A DNA stretch of 64,000 nt from Nemertoderma westbladi. Lineage: Eukaryota > Xenacoelomorpha > Nemertodermatida > Nemertodermatidae. The notes beneath the pieces are model-generated. The model saw nothing but the letters and a program-made list of their open reading frames with translations. It had not been told where the DNA came from and ran no database searches. Where the stretch lies: contig JAUCBJ010000417.1 of assembly GCA_032718475.1 (NCBI GenBank), forward strand, positions 1-64,000, given 5' to 3'. The position numbers and the translations under genes were made by a program. Positions 50,601 through 62,323 of this stretch are shown one piece after another (position 1 is the stretch's first letter; each line of letters opens with the position of its first letter).

Positions 50601-51242
50601 GTAGCCAATTTATCGACCCCAGCCTGGTGTACCACTGAGGGACGCGGTCCTTGTTGTCCCGGGCGACGACCGAGCCGGTATTTCTCCTGGAGGGTTCTCA
50701 TACTCATATCTTTCAGTTGCGGGGGTAAACCGCTTGTGGTCGCAACTCCTACAAGCGTCTTTGCGGTAGGTCGCTGTTGGTTGATTACCTTCCGCCGACC
50801 TTGTCAGCATGTCTAGCCATTGGTTGATTACCTTCCGCCTATCCATGGCCTACAGCCCTGCTGCCGACTGCAGGGGTCCTTTGTTACACCTTGAACCAAG
50901 TGTGCCTCCTGGGTTAGGTTACCTAACACTGGTAGAGGAGCATCCAGTATAGACAGGGCGGGGCTTGTATCATCTCTAATGCAGATGCGTATCAAGCCTT
51001 TGCCTTCAATGGTGCCCTAGGCGCTATAGCCCTCAATGACTTATTTAGTTGACGGGGCTGAACCAACCCACTCTTGATCAACTAAATAATGAATAGGCTA
51101 TGCTTATCGGGCCTGCCCTACTGGGCTGACAGCTACAGGTAGTACCACATTACTGCCATAGTGGTAGCAGGATCTGGGGACCTGACCTGACCGGATCTGA
51201 CCTGACCGGACCTGACCTGACCGGACCTGACCTGACCGGACC
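47662..51242 (-). mobile_element. LINE A, full-length non-LTR retrotransposon
   Basis: 3581 bp on the minus strand with a 14-bp target duplication GTAAGCTTATTATA on both sides (47648-47661 and 51243-51256). The 3' tail is a short (TAG)n run. The 5' end holds three to four copies of a 15-bp unit (CGGACCTGACCTGAC at 51190-51242). One ORF region encodes endonuclease, reverse transcriptase and a C-terminal domain. Size and domain set fit an RTE-like clade; clade assignment is tentative. It was inserted into the leader of LTR element copy 2. Confidence 0.92.
47668..50707 (-). pseudogene. LINE A endonuclease-reverse transcriptase, broken at the catalytic motif
   Basis: Two overlapping frames: 50707-48383 (774 residues) and 48483-47668. 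The N-terminal part is an AP-like endonuclease (ICIQEHRIC, VIAGDLNAQIG, LIGSDHRIVTAEI). The reverse transcriptase has NNKASGLDEIPAEVWK, KSQNGFRPSRSTIAQ, AVMTFVDFKKAFDSIHRGKM and GILQGDTLAPLLFVIVLDYA. At about 48400 a small deletion removes the Asp-Asp active-site motif expected before IALLSNTLADAQ and shifts the frame. The C-terminal part (GETWTLTKSLEQRIDGCYTR, LRFSGHCWRSKDEV, THGKRSRGRPAITYIDQLER) is otherwise intact. NYHGI stands where NYRGI is usual. The copy cannot make active reverse transcriptase. Confidence 0.9.
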
Positions 51243-51256
51243 GTAAGCTTATTATA

Positions 51257-51493
51257 TTTATATAAATTTAGGCTGAAATTATATACCGGTATTCTGTGAC
51301 TGATCCTAGTCTGTAAATAATACTTATATATATACTATAAGTGTACACCGGTATTTTAATATTAATTATATATATCACGTTACACTGAGTAACGGTATCG
51401 GTAACTAACTACTAGGCTGACAGTTGATACTGATTCTTCTGGACTTGCTTTAACTGTCGTTATAGTAGTAGACATTCAACTGTAAAATAAATC
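51257..51493 (+). other. Leader of LTR element copy 2, last segment
   Basis: Continues the leader after LINE A up to the gag ATG at 51494, matching 15500-15735 of copy 1 (TATCACGTTACACTGAGTAA, TAGTAGTAGACATTCAACTG). Confidence 0.8.
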
Positions 51494-52605
51494 ATGTCTG
51501 ACACAAAGCAAACACTGTCAGATAGTCTCCTAGAAAGAACAATCTGTGACCCAGATAAAAGTATCGAACATCTAAGACCAAAGTCCAAGTCCCCTCCTAC
51601 TGTAAGAAAGGTCATCCCTACAGTAGTAGTATCAGACCCTAGGCTAGTAAAGCACCATGGGTCTATTATAGGCACTAGGGCTCAAGTTAAGCTAGACCAA
51701 GAGACAGCTGTTAAACAGCAGCAGCACCCGAGCCGAGAACTTATTTCTCAACAGCAGAATAACTCTAGTAGTTCCGACACTGAAGAGTTAACGCCCGAGA
51801 TCGGAACAAGGATGGCAGAAGAGGTTTACCCAGATCCACTTCTAATTCTTCCGGGGCCGTACTCACTAGAGTATTGATCGCTGTGGAGGAACATCAAGCC
51901 GATTGGACGAGAAATAAGAGATCGACCAGGGACAGTTATGCGGGATACACGATGGAGGAACTAAGGTCTATTGTAGAGACGCAATGGTACTTCCTCGGAC
52001 TCCCGTTTAACTTATCGGAAGCTGCCTGGGAGGACTTATACAGAATGGGAATAGTAAGGGACACTAGAGATCCAGCTGTATGGAAGAGGTCAGCAGCAGG
52101 ATATGTCCAGGGATTCTTCAGCTCTTTGGAGCGATTAGAAGAACACCTATTTCAACAATGTCAAAGACCTCAAGAGCAGGGAGAGCTGCTTTATCAAGTG
52201 CGAGAACGAATCTTATGGATCAGATTAATCCTTTCAGCCTTTGAGGAAGCCTCGAAGAGAAGCCAAGACACGTCGTTGCAAGTAGCTGTAAAGACTTGGT
52301 TCCAACGAGTGAGTGTTAAGGCCCAGGGAACGACACAATGGAAAGTTCAGCTAACTGAGTGCATGACCCACGGAGAATCAACAGATGCCACCTTTTCTCA
52401 AGTGGAAGGCGAAGCGATATCCAAAAAACCTCAGAAGAAGAAGGATGCGATTGACATCTATCTGTCGGATTATCAACGATTTATAGGTGACAAAGAGCTA
52501 AGGAGACGGCTAGCTGGACTTCACCCCAATAGTGAGGTAGCCAAATTCGTGTTAGATTCTTTAGATGCGGAAATATTAGCTGCAGAGCAAATAATGTCCA
52601 TTTAA
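51494..52605 (+). pseudogene. Gag remnant of LTR element copy 2
   Basis: Homologous to residues 1 to about 370 of the Gag at 15736 (MSDTKQTLSDSLLERTICDP; VAVKTWFQRVSVKAQ; DAIDIYLSDYQRFIGDKELR). A frameshift near 51855 separates 51494-51877 from 51874-52605. The rest of gag and all of pol are deleted; the frame ends at TAA 52603 where the spacer begins. The two copies differ throughout but align well, showing that this N-terminal region is a conserved part of the family. Confidence 0.88.
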
Positions 52606-53596
52606 CAGTAGCGTTGAAACGTAAAATAAATCTGTTAAACCCTTTGACCATCTGAAATTCTAGTCGATTAAGATATCACGGCACCCACCGATATACTTGA
52701 AAGACAAAATTCTAGAATCAGTGGTTAACGTCCCCAGACATGTTCTGGAATAAATCGGTGCCCATCTTAAATATTTATAAAATCTGTTAAAACAAATGTT
52801 ACAATAGAGTAAATGCTGACAAATTAACTCTAGAAAATCTATAAATCAAAATCTGTTAAAATTTAGATCCTCTAAAATTCTAGTCGATTAAGATATCGTA
52901 GCACTTACCGATACTCTTAAAAAGACAAAATTTCTAGAATTAAGGATCCTAGTTCCCAGACATGTTCTGGAATAAAATTGTGTCTATTTAATATCAAATA
53001 ATAAAATTCACGGGAATAAATTTTAAATTCATATCCTCTCATGAATTTGATAAATTGTCATTTTATACAATTTATAACATTCCCAAAATTCCATTAATTA
53101 ATAGATCATGGGAGCGGAGATTCACCCTATTAAGTATATTAGTGTGCGAGAATCTCCAGTGTACAGTACATAGCCGATAAAATTCATAAAATCATGTATA
53201 AGGGGAACATAATAATAACGTGGCATTCTGGAAGGCACTTGACTAACGGACAAATGGCCTGAATGTGTACAAATTGTGACAGGAGTGTGGAATTTGTGTA
53301 TTTATAGGTGAATGCTACTACTAAAGTGTGTTTACAGTAGCGAGTCGCAGTTGTGAAAGTTACCCTGCCTCTGTAGCAAGAACCTCCAGTAAATCTAAGC
53401 CCTTGGGACAGACATTGGAGTGACTCGCGCTGGTTATTGTTGTCGTTGTGTAGCTACTATGTTGGCAAAAGGCACAGCGATGACAGTACATCAGCGCTGA
53501 GGATCTTGCGCTGTCCGGGGGCACTGAGGGGGAGGCAGCGACGACCGCTAGCCTAATCATTATTAATAATAATATTGATAAACTCATATAGCAGCT
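52606..53596 (+). other. Spacer before ORF2 with repeated hairpin modules (copy 2)
   Basis: Collinear with 20735-21863 of copy 1. It has two hairpin modules (about 52656-52760 and 52875-52980) with ATTCTAG/CTAGAAT outer arms, CCGATA inner arms and CCAGACATGTTCTGG. Conserved although both copies are otherwise badly damaged. Confidence 0.65.
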
Positions 53597-56500
53597 ATGA
53601 CTGAGTTAATAGAAGATGATCTTGGTATCAGGGAGCGATATACCCTACCATTGCAAGCGTTTGTTGATAGTTTAATAAGCGGCGACGCTAGTCAACTTAC
53701 TACGGAGGACGATGGCCGTTATATCGAACCGCCAATGTCAAAGGAACAGCTCACGCGTGAATTGGACTATAGAAAATTCACCGCTCGCTATACGCATCGT
53801 AATGGTACGTATATGGACTTCTTAACTACTGGTCATCCTATCGATTTACACGAAACGGACGATGTAGACACCGAAAGGGAAATGATCCTATTTAAATATC
53901 ATACCCAGTGGAGTCGGAATGATAAACTGAGAATCAAACATGAAAATTCTATTCGAAACCGACTCAAAAGAGAAGACGTTGAAGAGCCGGATAAACGCAG
54001 TGACTTCAACGAATATTTGGAATTCTTGAGAGAAACATATCTCAATGTGGCCAGTCAACAAAATCTAGAAACTCGATATCCTCAAGGTATACATCATAAC
54101 TCTATGATAGAACTCAAACGACTCTATTTCACTATGATGTATCTTACCGCCGATCGACCACTACCTGTTGTACCGGATAGCTTCGAACAGATGGAGGAAT
54201 ATTGTAAAACTGGAGAAAGATCACCCGCGTTTCCCCTACAAGACGTGCGTCTTTGGTATTATTGCGATGAATGCCCTAGACCCAACCAACAAACGGAAAG
54301 ACACAAACATCCGCTGATACGTTGCGCTAAACACAGTTTCACTCGCTATACTTACGGGAGTTTCGAGCGAAACTTGTTCGACGTATCACCCACACTCGCT
54401 CGACTCAAACGATCCTTAAATAAACCTATGATCAGAGTTCCGGAATACTCGGTCAGACCTCCGCATTCCCTGGTGAGACCTCAGACTCTTGATCCTAATA
54501 GTATGGCAGATCCTCCTGAACTGTACTCATTGTTCAAAGATCTAGTCTTACCCGAACAATTAGTCGGTGGCACTCCGGTTGTGGGCTCCCTAGATATATG
54601 CCCATCCTACCTAGCCGGATTGGGACGTGGACATCTAATATCGCCGTTCAACCCATATAAACGTCCCGGTTTAACCCCGATACAACCCATCACCGAGGTG
54701 GAAGAGAGCGTTGTACAAAACGCATTAGACGCTATTCGACAAAAGATCGGAAAAGGAACTTACGATTGTTTAGACAAACGTAAATTGCAACAGCAAGTCC
54801 AAGCGGTAAAAGAATTAGCTTTACCTCAGTTCGATTGGGAAATCCAGAATCTCGAAGAAGATATCGAACTTGGACGAACCTACTCTCTACAAGAGTTTTT
54901 AGACGAACGCTTCCAATGACAAGCGGAGGAAAATCAGCTCGAGGAGAAGCACATCGAAATGGACGAGAGAGAAGAAGCAGCTTTAGCCCAGCCAGAAGCT
55001 CAAATCCTTATGACTGATCTCTATTCCAAAACCATTATTTATCCTTCGATGGTTCCCCATTTCAGAGACAAACTCTTCGCCATGGTACAACCCCAACCAG
55101 TTGATATCAACTTAAGATCTAGAGATCTTATCGCTGACGCTCCTATGTTGCAAAGTCCGCCAATCGAGGCCGCTCGTGTCGACGGTATACTCGTTTAACC
55201 TCCGGACAAACGAGCGGATCTTGTCCGTGGTATGGTACACGAGGTCAACCTACGTGCTAGACCTTTACCGAACTCATTTTATGGAATCAAAGATCACCCC
55301 TATTATGTCAATTTAACTCAATATTATATGGTGAAACCGGAAGATCCTACACACAGTTTAAGGTTTCTACCACTGATAAACCCCCTAGATCTTGTTGAAC
55401 TCGAACAACTACAGAAACATCTAGATCAATTGGTCAAAGTAAACTCATTCAGAAAACCTTATAATGTTTCAAGAATAGAAAAGGATATAATGCCTCCGTA
55501 TAATCTCGATGGATTTATTAAAACTCGATTAGTCCATTGGAATCTCGATGTATTATTCGAGGAAGAGAGAATACAGCGATATGGAGATGCAGAGACTTAT
55601 ACTACACATTATCTGAAGTATAGCGTTCTACCTAACGCAAGCGAACGCGCCACCTTATGGCATCCGGTGGGTATGACCATAGAATACGCCACCAAAGAGT
55701 GGAACGAAACTCTTAACGTTATCGAAATGTATGGAGTTGTCACTTACGATAACAAAGGTAGCGTTCCGGTTGGAGAACTGGGAACTACGCAAATGATACA
55801 CATATGTAGACTAGCTGGTTCTACCCATGTGTTTACTCGAGCGTGTTCCGACGTGATCGATTATTCTTTTGAGACTCTCACCGAGATACAAAAGAAACTC
55901 TGACATGGACAATTCAAACTCGCGCAGCGTTATGTTACCGATACCGAGCGCAAACCGGCCATGGGTATAGATGGATCGATGCTACCCCAGCCAGTGCTCG
56001 AGATGCTGTTTGACGAGAGAATCCTTAAAATCGGCTCGGCTGTTTATGGAGATCTCCAAAATGACTTCAGAAACATGGAGAATATCCCATATCCTTTCGT
56101 AGACACCCAGCTGATTGCTCCATGGTCAGAAGGCCGAGGTTTCTTCCGAACTATGTATGCTAATACATCCAGCGGAATCAATAAAGTACAACTAACCTCT
56201 ATCGGACATCTTGCCTTCCAAGAATATGGATGGAATTTCAAGGTCGGAAACCCTGTCAGCTACCAACAAGTATATGGAGATCATTATTCTCGATTATACT
56301 TTGACGGACCATTAACCACACCTGGCGTCGTTTATAGCTTCATGAGTGTTACACTCCATCCCTCATTAGCTATATACACTATCTTCGAGAACGCCGCACT
56401 TGCCGGTTGGCTAGCCGATGTGTGCAGTCGCACTATACGAGCCCATCCCTTGTTACTTGGAACCAAACTCGCCAAGCTAGATGAACACAATAAATTCATC

Positions 56501-57851
56501 CGATTCGAATGCTTTAGGCGCTTTCTGACTCCGTTCCGTAACGTTGGTAGTCAGTTCAAGGACCGCGCTCTGACCCAGCTCAGCTTAAGAGACTCAGCTG
56601 CTGAGAAGTTGGACAGCCCTGGATTCGCCATTTTTAAGGACATTTGTATACAGAACTTACATTCATCTGTCATACAAAGACCCCGAATCCCCACAGGTTA
56701 TTCTATCGTGGAAGTTGAAACAGTGGGTTTGCTTGAGGAGACAGCTACACCTACCTCAGCTATGCAATTGGAAGACAAACCAATTTGCTTAGAATCCGAG
56801 GAGATTCAACCCACAGCGCCCAGGAGCAGTGACAATGACTACGTTCTGGAATGGTATCAAGGTCCACAATGTCTCACTGCATATTACTATCGGCATGCCA
56901 ATTATGTTTCTAGGAAACGTTGCCGATTATGCGCATCACGAGATCACTTCACCCCGGTGGACTCCAGCGTACCCTGCTCCTACTTTAAAGATCAACCTTC
57001 TATGGAGATTTATTGTATTGTATTGTATACTCAATAACCTACACATCTTCGCAGTCTGTCCTCAATTTATGACTCAATGTCATCATTGCCAGTTTAAAGG
57101 ACACGCAAGTTTCGATTGGCCTTTCAACCGAGATCTAGAAAGCGTAGACGAAATGGTTGCCCTGCGTTATATTCGAGCCTGGGAAGCTAACGCGGATCTC
57201 CATTGCGAATCACGTCATCAATACTACCCTGGACGTGCCTATGAAGGAGTCTATGCGTTTCACCCATATCTCTTTGCTTCTGTTGAGCAAAAATCTCACA
57301 CCCCTAGCTACGAGCTAATGAAGCGTGTTGGCGAGAATATTTCGACTAAATTTGTTTGCAAGTACCTTAGGAATATTAATCCTAACGACCTTAATTCCTA
57401 TAACTTGATCAACCTCATCCGTCAAGATCCGGAATATGGTGACTTGTTCATAAACTCGCATCCAGAGCTACAAGAAGTTCAGAGACAACCCTATGAATAT
57501 AGAGCCCGAGAACGCGAGTTGGAAAGAACCATCAAACTGAGGCAATTTCTCACTACTCACGGTCCACCTACCGCTCTCGTGCAAACGACTCGTCAGGGAC
57601 CAGTAAGAGCTGCTGTCCTGAAACGCGCTCTAAAGGTTGTTCGACCTCGTTCCACTGAGGTTGATATCGATCAACCGGGTACCTCGACCGGCGGATACAC
57701 CGACCGTCATCCTAAACCTTCGGATGCAATCGTATTGCACCCATCACCCAGGTGTTATAGCCCTTCTAGTAAAGTGGCTCACCCCAAAGAGAAAAGGACT
57801 CTTACTAGCCTTAAAAAACTTTGTAAACGCCGTTCACGAAAGAAGGACTAA
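53597..57851 (+). pseudogene. ORF2 of LTR element copy 2: unknown protein of about 1400 residues, zinc knuckle and basic tail
   Basis: One frame stays readable from ATG 53597 to about 57030, broken only by TGA 54917, TAA 55196 and TGA 55901, each explicable by one C-to-T change. A one-base insertion near 57020 then shifts the end to 57851. Part 1 (440 residues) has a Cys/His cluster YYCDECPRPN...IRCAKHS. The middle has no recognised domain. The C-terminal part has CRLCASRDHF, then a CX2CX4HX4 motif (CHHCQFKGHASFD) whose last Cys is Trp here but Cys in copy 1, and a tail rich in Lys/Arg (KKLCKRRSRKKD). There is no signal peptide or membrane segment, so it is not an envelope. It sits between pol and the 3' LTR. 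Differences from copy 1 are mostly at third codon positions, so it was a functional protein gene. A nucleic-acid-binding role is inferred from the knuckle and tail. Confidence 0.82.
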
Positions 57852-57929
57852 TAGTTTAGAGTATTTTTGTATTTTATAAACTGTGATTTTTTATATTTTA
57901 TAGACTTAAATCCCATTTTCTGGGAGTGG

Positions 57930-59063
57930 TTTAAAAGCTTTTGCGGACATAACAAGTCATTTTTACGCAATGCGCAGAATACTCTAAAATAGCCCTAAAT
58001 TTATCCAACTACGCGACGGGAAGGAATTAGAACCAAGATGACGAAATCTGTCAGCTGATTCTTTGTGGACGTGGAGGTTCTTTGTTCTGCCTTATTCAGC
58101 CAATCAGAGCGATTTTCACTTTATGTCTAACAGAAACCTATGGAAACTCGCGCAATGCATTATGGTCTTTGTTTACTATTTTCTGAGCATCAGAGCCAGC
58201 TCGGATTTTTCTGTGCTTCTGTGTGGAAGTTTTAGACTTTGGCCTAGGAACATCAGATGGCCTTGATTATAAGAACGTAAAACTATTAACCTGGATACAC
58301 CCTGGATCACTGGATACACTCTGAATCACTTACCTGATCATACTCAACTCACCTGACTGCCTGACTTTCATACTCAATAAGTAACACATGCTGACTGTTC
58401 ACCGCATTATTTTACTTCTGTGTGGAGGTCTTTTATTAATTGTTGTTATATTAATGGATATTGCTGTTATATTTGGAGAATACGGATAAATAATCATAAA
58501 CCCCTCAATCTTCTTGATTACTGAGGTAAGGGGAACATGTTTACCGGTAGAAACTGCGACTTAAATTAAAGTGGTTTTTGTGTGAATTAAATGCTATTTC
58601 ATAATCCCTACGTGTGTCAGTTGCGATCCTCCTTATATATGATAAAATTCAATGACGGTCGACAGATTAGTGCAAATTAGTGTGAAGTAGTGTGAAGTCG
58701 TGTGAAGTAGTGTGAAGGTTAATAAAGCATCTCCTAAAGAATGCGCTATTTACGAAACTCTGTGGCCATCTAGTTGTGATTAGTATAAGTCATAACTCTG
58801 CTTTTATACTTAAAGCGCTTAAATACTTTGTCAGAGATTATATAGTAGCGATCAATCGAATAATACAGTAGGTCTACACTGCAATAACTCTCAAGGAATC
58901 CGAATCCAGTCTCCCACACCGTGGGTCATACGCCGCGCACGCACTGGCTTCGGCTGATGTAACTTCAGTACACTAGGTAATTGATATAGGCTAAATTCGA
59001 TTTATAAACAAGAAGACAACTAAAATTGGCAGGTTAAACTGCTAAGGTCTAAAAGCGCGAACA
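57930..59063 (+). repeat. 3' LTR of LTR element copy 2
   Basis: 1134 bp, aligned with the 5' LTR. Its first dinucleotide is TT instead of TG, and about 30 bases are missing near 58818. The adjacent TCTGGGAGTGG is the likely polypurine tract. Confidence 0.9.
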
Positions 59064-59442
59064 GATTGGTCTGTCCGTTGTCCATGTTTTCTGTGTCCAG
59101 TCCACCTTTTTCAAACACCTCCAATTGACTTGCAGAGCTATTACACGTCGTTCAGGGTAGGGTGTTTGGGTATCACGATTAGGGGTGCGGTGCAGTCACG
59201 CTACCTACAAATACAATACTAAATTATAAATTAATTTACGAGTTTGTACAGTGAATTTGTATATATTCTATATTCCGTTATCTATATTCCTGTCTATTCT
59301 ATCAATTATAGTGGAACCGTAGGCTACTTAAGAGAATTAAAAGTACAAACTCATAAAAATAAATAAATACAAAAAATCTCCATGATTGCAAATGATTACT
59401 TCCACTATGATGGATATAACTTTGTGGAAGTGTTGGCAGTGT
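59064..59442. repeat. Right half of the GAAAAAGGTGGAC repeat, then plain DNA
   Basis: GATTGGTCTGTCCGTTGTCC...GTCCACCTTTTTCAAACA (59064-59119) completes the repeat interrupted by LTR element copy 2. The remainder has no gene. Confidence 0.65.
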
Positions 59443-59935
59443 ATGGTGGCCCATGGCTGCCACTATAAAACTCTTGATAAAATATTTAAATAATAAATAA
59501 GTGGAAAAAATATCTTGAAAAAAAATAATTAAAAAAATGTCTTAAAAAAAATAAGTAAAATAAAATATCTTAAAAAAATCTCAGTAAAAAATATCTAGGA
59601 AAAAAAAGGTAAAAAAATACTCACGAAAAAATTTCCATATAATATAAATACCGTTAAAGAAAAAAAATACCCCATGTGGCCCAGGGCTACCATCACCCCA
59701 TAATCAGATAACAGTTGGCCCATGGCTGCCATTAAAAAAGCAAATAGTAAAAAAAATAAAATACCCCCTCGTGGCACAGGGCTGCCACTGCCCCCAGAAT
59801 CAGTAATAGTATTGGACCATGGCTGCCATTAAAATACTAATAGTAAAAAAATAAAATACCCCCTCGTGGCCCAGGGCTGCCACTGCCCCCAAGATCAGTA
59901 ATACATGGACCATGGCTGCCAGACTACTGCGGGGC

Positions 59936-60880
59936 GAGCCACGATTTAATCCTTTAATCAACCTGTCGTTCTGTCACTTTTTTTTTTTGCAGTGTTCAAT
60001 TTTAAACGTTAATAACTCGGCCAATCTTCGATGAAATCTATCCAAACTTGGTACACATGTTGATTGGCAAAAGTTTAGAAATTTTTCAAGTTGAATTTCC
60101 GTGTGGTCTTCTTGAAGCTAAGATAATAGCAGTTAATTAGTTAATTAAGTTGATTACTGTAAAAACACCATTTTCAACCTGCCTTTTAAAGGAACTTAAT
60201 TATTTTATAGTATAAGATTTAAATAATTATACTTAAAAGTTATATAGCTGTAATCCCATACCCCATTACATTGTAGGTTTTAATTAGTTCATGTGATTAA
60301 TTTTCTTTAATAAATGTGTCTTTAATTGATCTAAACGTAATTAAACGGCACAATTATTGAGTACAAATTTACTCCTGCCCATTATTGGTTAATATAGTCT
60401 CTGCGGGGGTGTGGAGCAGCTACAGTAGCTGCTGGGAGTTTTTACTGAAGCTTAACCAGAGGGGAATTGTAATATATATAATTTAAATACCCATATTACT
60501 ACATCGACATACGATGCGTTGGCGTTGTATCACACATCTCCACATAGATGTATCAGCAGTTACTCGCTCGCACATTTTCGAAACTTCGCATTGTTATAAC
60601 TGTATAAAGGTCGTCAGTCTTCGTTACAAAACAGGACGAGCGACGAGCGCGATGAGGCATATAATGAAGGCGATTACTGCGTAGACTATATTCCTATAAA
60701 CCATACCTGGCTTTGCCTATTGAAGGCATCGGTAGTTATAAAGATCGTCCGTCAGTCTGCGTTTAGGAAATATATTTAAATACAAAACAGGACGAGCACA
60801 ACGAGGCTTATAATGAAGACGACTTATACAGCAGTGTCATACAGTATATCGCGTATCCCTTGGTTTAGTATACATCACTA
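59936..60880 (-). repeat. Dispersed repeat ending in GGCTCGCCCC (copy 2, inverted)
   Basis: Reverse-orientation homologue of 34746-36148, starting at the same GGGGCGAGCC end. It includes about 1.7 diverged units of the 148-bp repeat (60600-60830, with CAAAACAGGACGAGC). Its middle (60380-60600) differs from the first copy. Confidence 0.75.
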
Positions 60881-61489
60881 TTCTTTATTCAAGTATAACT
60901 GAACCCTGGCCTGCCCCCTTCACCCTCCACTGATATTTTAAAAATCGTAACTCATTCAATCTTTGACTAAATTATGCCAAACTTGGTAAACATGTAATCT
61001 TGTCTATTGACTAAAATAGGCACAACTTTCTAAAATTTTCCCTGTAGAACAGGTTACAGTTTTATTTTTAGTAGTAAACAAGCTATTATTTTCGTCGATT
61101 TTCACCTAGGGAGGGAAGAATATTGATTGCGATCCCCCCACCCCCCTTTACCTTCCCATTTCCCATTATCATCACGGTCGCGCATACAGTAGTCTGTCAA
61201 AAGATATAATTCATTTACATTACAGCACTATAATTCATTATAAACATAACAAGATTAATTATAATAATTCTAAAGATATAAGGCAGATTATCCTAAAGTT
61301 AGCTCTATAGACTTTATCAATCTTATACAAGACTTATAAAATAATAATTGATGTTGAATAATTATTATTAAGATTAAAATAAATTAGTAGGAATTCGAAG
61401 AAAGCGAATTCTATTGAGTTAGTATTGGCAGGTTAATCTCACAAACCAGTCTAACTTTACAGTAGCCTCGTTCGCATTGTTCCAGGTTT
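60881..61489. other. Featureless AT-rich DNA within the inverted-repeat element
   Basis: No gene or clear repeat seen apart from a C-tract at 61136-61146. Confidence 0.4.
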
Positions 61490-61890
61490 CTGGGTTTATA
61501 GACTCCACCGTCTGACCGTCTTCGTTCCAGGTTTAATAGACTCCGTCGTCTTCGGTTCTAGGTTTAGTAGACACCGTTGTCGCGTTGTCCGTCTCGATCG
61601 CTATGCACCATATCGTACTGGGTTTAATAAACTCCATCGCCTTCTTGTCGTTCTGTGTTTTGTAGATTACCTCGGTATACCTCGCTGCCTCGCCATTGTC
61701 TGATTATATATTATACATATTGTAATACAACTGTAATAGACTCCGTCGCCATCGTATCGTTCTGGATTGAATAGACTCCGTTGTCCATTAGCGATCGTTT
61801 CATTGTTTACGTTTAATGACTCCGTCGCCTTCTCGGATTACAGGATTAGGAATCCGGGTTTCGTAGATTCCGCCATCGTTCAGCAGTTCA
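61490..61890. repeat. Degenerate tandem repeat (GACTCCGTCG units)
   Basis: GACTCCGTCGTCTTCG..CCAGGTTTAATA-like units recur about every 33-50 bases (61500, 61543, 61569, 61629, 61739, 61771, 61818), with strong decay. Open frame 61767-62009 is a by-product. Confidence 0.65.
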
Positions 61891-62323
61891 GTGTTTATAA
61901 TCAAAGCCAGATTCCGGTACCGGCACCACGATCAACGATTTCGGAAGTAGTAAGAGGCTCTATCAACAACTCTCGGGGTTTAAAAAATACAACTGAGGGC
62001 AACTTGTAACTGAGCGATCCGATCCGTATTTTTTTTACCTTTTTTTTCAGGATATTTATTACTGAGATTTTTTTTAAGATATTTTATTTCACTTGTTTTT
62101 TTCAAGATGTTTTTTTTTACTTATTTTTTTTTCAAGATATTTTTTCCACTTATTTTTTATTTAAATATTTCATCAAGAGTTTTATAGTGGCAGCCATGGG
62201 CCACCATAGTAGTGGTCGTTTAAGTTCGATTTAAAACATTTTAGGGAAATTAACAATAATGGCATCCGGTAGGGTCATTCCAGCGACATGCGCGGACTTA
62301 TAAACAAGCAAGTGTCTGGAAAA

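Larger units (their letters stand above)
38739..59063 (+). mobile_element. BEL/Pao-type LTR retrotransposon, copy 2 (old, rearranged)
   Basis: LTRs at 38739-39901 and 57930-59063 with a GATTGG direct repeat outside both (38733-38738, 59064-59069). It is related to copy 1 but a distinct subfamily. Contents in order: leader, a 5.7-kb inserted block, duplicated leader, nested LINE A, gag remnant, spacer, decayed ORF2. Protease, reverse transcriptase, RNase H and integrase are absent: the sequence jumps from mid-gag to the spacer at about 52605. LTRs differ by many substitutions plus a deletion in the 3' LTR near 58818, so it is much older than copy 1. Confidence 0.9.
59443..62207. mobile_element. 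Element bounded by about 180-bp terminal inverted repeats
   Basis: The left arm 59443-59620 (ATGGTGGCCCATGGCTGCC, then A-rich units ending in AAAAAATATCTT) is matched in reverse by 62030-62207. The inner units (AAAAAATATCTTGAAAAAAA) are themselves repeated every 25-30 bases. There is no transposase; the interior holds degenerate GGCCCAGGGCTGCCA units (59678-59910), an inverted copy of the 34.7-kb repeat, and a degenerate tandem repeat. It resembles a foldback-type element. No clear target duplication was found. Confidence 0.7.

Noticed and set aside
53597-57851. ORF2 as an envelope gene
   Set aside because: No signal peptide, fusion peptide or membrane anchor can be seen, and the end is a zinc knuckle with a basic tail.
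38739-59063. Giant Maverick- or virus-like element because of its 20-kb length
   Set aside because: The length is explained by nested insertions in an LTR element with clear LTRs, gag remnant and flanking direct repeat; no polymerase B, capsid or packaging genes are seen.
59678-59930. Coding repeat around GGCCCAGGGCTGCC units
   Set aside because: Units vary in length and contain stops in all frames examined.
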